Source: Cannabis sativa (lineage: Eukaryota > Streptophyta > Magnoliopsida > Rosales > Cannabaceae). Taken from it: a stretch of 64,000 nt of DNA. Made by a program: the position numbers and the translations under genes. The notes below the pieces were generated by a model that ran no database searches, was not told the origin of the DNA, and saw nothing but the letters and a program-made list of their open reading frames with translations. The stretch is taken from positions 14,650,136 to 14,714,135 of the forward strand of contig NC_083608.1 of the NCBI RefSeq assembly GCF_029168945.1, in the 5' to 3' direction. This document shows, in pieces, positions 60,053 through 64,000 of the stretch. The stretch's first letter is position 1, and every line of letters starts with the position of its first letter.

Positions 60053-62257
60053 GTAATCATGTTTATCAATGACATCTTGGTGTATTTTGAATTAGAAGAA
60101 AAGTATGAATTGCATCTCAGAGCAGTTTTGCAAAGGTTACGGGATCACAAGCTTTATGCTAAATTCCAAAAGTGTGAATTCTGGTTATCTCGTGTCTCAT
60201 TTTGGGGCACAAAGTGGATAAAGATGGGATCATGGTGGATCCAGCCAAAATTGAAGCTGTTCGGGATTGGCGAGCACCGAAATCAGCTACAGAGGTTAAA
60301 AGTTTTCTGGGTTTAGTTGGTTATTACCGTCGGTTCGTTGAGGGTTTCCAAAGATAGTTATACCCTTAATGGAGCTGACTTGAAAGAACCAGAAGTTTGT
60401 TTGGACTGATCGGTGTGAGAAAAGTTTCCTGGAGTTAAAGCAACGCTTGATTACCGCTCCTGCACTAACTCTTCCTTCAGATAAGGAAAAGTTTGTGGTT
60501 TATTGTGATGCCTCGAGACAGGGTCTGGGCTGTGTGCTTATGCAGGCTGGGAGAGTAATAGCTTATGCTTCTCGGCAGTTAAAAGAGTACGAGCAGAGGT
60601 ACTCTACTCACGATTTAGAACTCGCAGCAGTGGTATTTGCGCTAAAGATTTGGCGGCATTACCTTTATGGCGAGAAATGTGAGATATACACTGATCATAA
60701 AAGTCTAAAATACTTCTTTACCCAGAAGGACTTAAATATGAGGCAGAGGCGTTGGTGAAGGATTATAATTGTGAGATCCTTTATCATCCTGGTAAGGCGA
60801 TTGTGGTTGCTGACGCTTTAAGTAGAAAAGGTCAGAGTCAGTTGAATTCTATGAAGCAAATCTCCCAACAGCTGGCAAATGAAATGACTCGAGCTCAGAT
60901 TGAGTTGGTTGTGGGGCAATTGGCTAATATTACCCTGCAATCCACTCTTCTTGAGAGAATTAAAGAAGCATAAAAACAAGATTCAGAATTGATAGAAACC
61001 CAAGCTAGGGTTTCGGCTGGGAAGGCTAGTGATTTCTCAGTGGATAAAATGGGAATGTTGAGATTTGGGAATCGAGTTTGTGTGCCTATGGATGAAAACG
61101 TCAAGAAAGAAATCATGGATGAGTCTCACGCGACTCCTTATTCAGTACATCCAGGGTCGATAAAGATGTACCAAGACCTGAAAGCCATGTTTTGGTGGCC
61201 AGGCATAAAGAATGACATCGCTGAGTATGTTGCAAAGTGCCTTACGTGTCAGCAAGTGAACGCTGAGCACCAGCGACCTGCAGGGTTGCTGCAACTACTG
61301 AATATACCAGAGTGGAAATGGGAAGATATAGCCATGGACTTCGTGGTAGGTATGCCTAGAACCACGGGACAATTTGACTCAATGTGGGTCATAGTGGACA
61401 GGTTTACAGAGTCTGCTCACTTTTTACCTGTCTAGATGAATTTCTCCATCGATCAGTATGCTGAATCGTATGTCAGAGAAATTGTTCGTCTTCATGTTGT
61501 CCCAAAGTCCATTATTTCGGATAGGGATCCGAAGTTTACATCAAGATTCTGGGAGAGTCTGCATTGAGCTATGAGAACTCAGTTAAAATTCAGCACAGCT
61601 TTTCATCCTCAGGCGGATGGGCAATCCGAGAGGACCATTCAGATTTTAGAGGACACGCTACGAGCATGTGTGCTTGACTTTGAAGGATCATGGGTAAAGT
61701 ACCCCTGATCGAGTTTTCTTATAATAACAGCTATCAGGCAACAATCGGGATGGCTCCTTATGAACTTTTATATGGAAGAAAGTGTAAATCGCCCATTCAC
61801 TGGGATGAAGTGGGTGAAAGGAAGTTCTTGGGTCCCGAAGCTGTTCAGAGAACAAGTGAGGCAGTTGACAAGATTAGAGCGCGAATGCTCGCGGCTCAAG
61901 ATAGGCAGAAGAGTTATGCTGATCCAAAGCGTCGAGATATTGATTTTTAGGTCGGGGACTTGGTATTTCTCTGAATATCTCTGATGAAAGGCATAAAACG
62001 CTTTGGGAAGAAAGGAAAGCTTAGCCCGAGGTTCATTGGACCTTTTGAAATCCTTAAGAGGAGAGGGCAAGTAGCGTACAGGTTGGCTATGCCCCCAGCG
62101 CTAGCAGCTGTACATAATGTGTTCCATGTTTCAATGCTTCGGAAGTATGTCTCGAACTCGTCCCATGTTTTGAGTTATGAGGCATTGGAACTTCAGCCGG
62201 ACTTATCATATGAGGAGAAACCACTGCAGATACTTGATAAAAGAGAAAAAGTCTTGT
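59940..62257 (+). pseudogene. Gypsy pol: partial RT, RNase H, integrase, chromodomain remnant
   Basis: RT begins in mid-domain. Its active site reads FINDILVY instead of FIDDILVY, so one catalytic Asp is lost, and frameshifts follow. RNase H is fairly clean (60447-60973: [46 protein letters not shown]). Integrase has the HHCC finger (HPGSIKMYQDL, CLTCQQVN) and the Asp, Asp and Glu of the core (MDFVVGMPR, SDRDPKF, GQSERT), with stops at 61433-61435 and 61565-61567. [20 protein letters not shown] and [11 protein letters not shown] follow. A chromodomain-like tail with stops continues to about 62390. Confidence 0.85.
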
Positions 62258-62379
62258 GAAGCAAGACAGTGGCACTGGTGAAAGTACTGTAGAAGAACAG
62301 TAAGATAAAAAGAGGCAACCTGGGAACTTGAGACGGATATGCAGTAGAAATATCCGGAGTTGTTCAGGTAAATTTCGGG

Positions 62380-62406
62380 ACGAAATTTTTATAAGGAGGG
62401 GGCAAT
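62380..62406 (+). other. Gypsy polypurine tract
   Basis: AAGGAGGGGGCAAT directly precedes the 3' LTR start TGTAATACCC. Confidence 0.8.
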
Positions 62407-62955
62407 TGTAATACCCGGAATTAAGAAAAAGGATTAGCAAAGCCCTAACTAGATAATTATGAGTAATTGATGGAATTATATTATTATATAGTTCAATATA
62501 TGTGAAATTATATGAATTTTAATATGTTAAGACCCCGTTGGTGAGCCAGGGGCATTTTAGTAATTTTGACCTGAGAAGGGTAAAGCGATGAAATTAATTT
62601 AATTACGTGCTTAATAGAACTATATTATTATATAGTATGCATGTGTTGTCTTTTCAGGTGTGTTCTGACAGGTTGTCGCGGTATAGTCACAACTGGGTAT
62701 TTCGGGCCGAACGGGGTTCGGGCCCGAAATGCAATTTGAATTGAATTATTTGGCATTTTATTTGATAATATGAAATCTGAAATTATTTGGAAATAAATGA
62801 GTGTGAAATGACAAGATTACCCTTTGTGAGGGTGTATTTGTGTATTTAAGCCCTAGGGGCAAAATGGTCATTTGACCATATTTGATTTACATGGAATTAA
62901 ATGGATTTTTGAGGAAAAGAAAATGGAATTTCTGGTGTTATCCCCTTACTCACCC

Positions 62956-63040
<85 letters not shown>

Positions 63041-64000
63041 CAAACCCTCTTTGCATTCAATCTTGATTTTTTTTTAAAGGAACAGGTTGATCTTGGCTTG
63101 CTTTTGAATTGGGAAATATGAGGTAACTTTCTTTGATTTAAGCTTTGAATCATTACTGAATTTTATTTGAGATTCTTGCTGAATATTATTGTTGAAAAAG
63201 CATGAAATATGATGTGGGTTGTGTTTTTGAGTTTGTGATGCATGTTCTTGGTTGTTGGGGTTGTCTTGAGCATGCTTAGAGCTTTAATTCATAAGTTTGT
63301 ATGGGTTAAGTTTGGGCAGAAATTAGAGGATTTGATGAGTGTAATTTTCTGTTGTTGAGCTCTGAAATTTATTGTTTGAAATTGGAGTTCAAGCTCTTGT
63401 TAATGGAAGTTTGTTTGAGATGTAGCTCAAGTTAAAGCTTTGATTTTTATGGATTTGCAATCTGAAATTATGGGGTTATAATGTTGGATTTCGATACTTG
63501 AGCATGTGTTTTAAACTCCCTTTATGATGATTAAAAACCTATTTTATGGTTTGGGAGTTTTAGTTGTGAATTGGGGTGAAAAGATTGGATTTTTCTTGCT
63601 GAAATCGTGTTCTTGCTGCTGTTTTTCTGGGTTTTGAACCCAGATGCCGCGGCATGGTATTTAGCATGCCGCGGCGCGCTCATTTCTTTCTGGGCAGATC
63701 CTTTTAGCAACTTCAAATGGCCATAACTTTGTGATCCGGACTCCGATTTGGGAGTTCTATATACCGTTGGAAAGCTCTTTTCGAGCTCTATCTGAATATG
63801 TGAATTTTAAATGCCATGTGAATATTTTATGAAAATGAAATCAGGGGTTAACCCTATTTGTGAAATCCCGGATTGTGTGACTAGGATTACCGGCACCTGA
63901 TCAGGAGCACCCGGGGATTTGGAATCTATATTATTCCAGGACATCAGGTAAGACAGTGATTAGCACGTAGAGTATGCGCAGTGGCACTTATATTGTGAAT
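62407..64000 (+). repeat. Gypsy 3' LTR (first 1594 bp)
   Basis: Matches the 5' LTR from its first base, with only scattered substitutions and a longer CT microsatellite (62959-63038 against about 44 bp). It is cut by the window end. Confidence 0.92.

Larger units (their letters stand above)
55643..64000 (+). mobile_element. Tekay/Del-like Gypsy chromovirus, 3' LTR runs off the window
   Basis: 5' LTR 55643-58573, internal region 58574-62406, 3' LTR from 62407 onward. Gypsy order (RT-RNase H before integrase) and a chromodomain-like tail after integrase place it with Tekay/Del chromoviruses. The interior of 3.8 kb is short for this group: protease and most of RT are deleted. The left flank predicts a TSD of TCAGG beyond the window. 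Confidence 0.88.

Overview
This is nuclear DNA of a flowering plant, most likely a eudicot. The evidence is one plant-type F-box gene with GT-AG introns, AT-rich spacers, plant LINEs with DUF4283 and CCHC ORF1 proteins, Copia and Gypsy elements primed by initiator tRNA-Met, and Mutator-like elements with 9-bp target duplications. The species cannot be named from sequence alone. Only one gene looks intact, the F-box gene at the left end. Nearly everything else is transposable elements, many nested, and most insertion edges can be placed to the base by their target-site duplications (TSDs).

Left part (1-6.6 kb): a three-exon F-box gene of the At1g67623 type on the minus strand, with a 336-bp Mutator-like MITE in intron 1; a decayed cathepsin B-like protease pseudogene on the plus strand (4159-5190); and a 0.63-kb foldback element. 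6.6-20.65 kb: a nearly intact LINE (6587-12010, plus, 16-bp TSD, one stop codon from an open ORF2), a 1.76-kb Mutator-like element (13277-15035, 9-bp TSD), and an older LINE on the minus strand (15093-20646, 14-bp TSD).

20.86-48.2 kb: an AT-rich degenerate repeat tract built on words like GTTTCTATTTTT, broken by nested insertions. These are a Sirevirus-type Copia element (22935-35049) with an extra env-like-position ORF, itself split by a solo Gypsy LTR (26748-28993); a tRNA-derived SINE (about 35129-35243); and a Pack-MULE (36250-47746) that carries a fragment of an ERD7/senescence-domain gene and is itself split by a decayed 10.1-kb Copia element in minus orientation (36438-46532).

48.2-64 kb: a 3' LINE fragment, a third and decayed LINE (about 49975-55642), and a Tekay/Del-like Gypsy chromovirus (55643 to beyond the window) that interrupts that LINE's RNase H domain. 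The three full LTR elements have near-identical LTR pairs but broken coding regions, which suggests they moved with proteins supplied by relatives. I saw no convincing unknown multi-gene system. The most distinctive items are the Pack-MULE, the interrupted repeat tract and the Sirevirus extra ORF.
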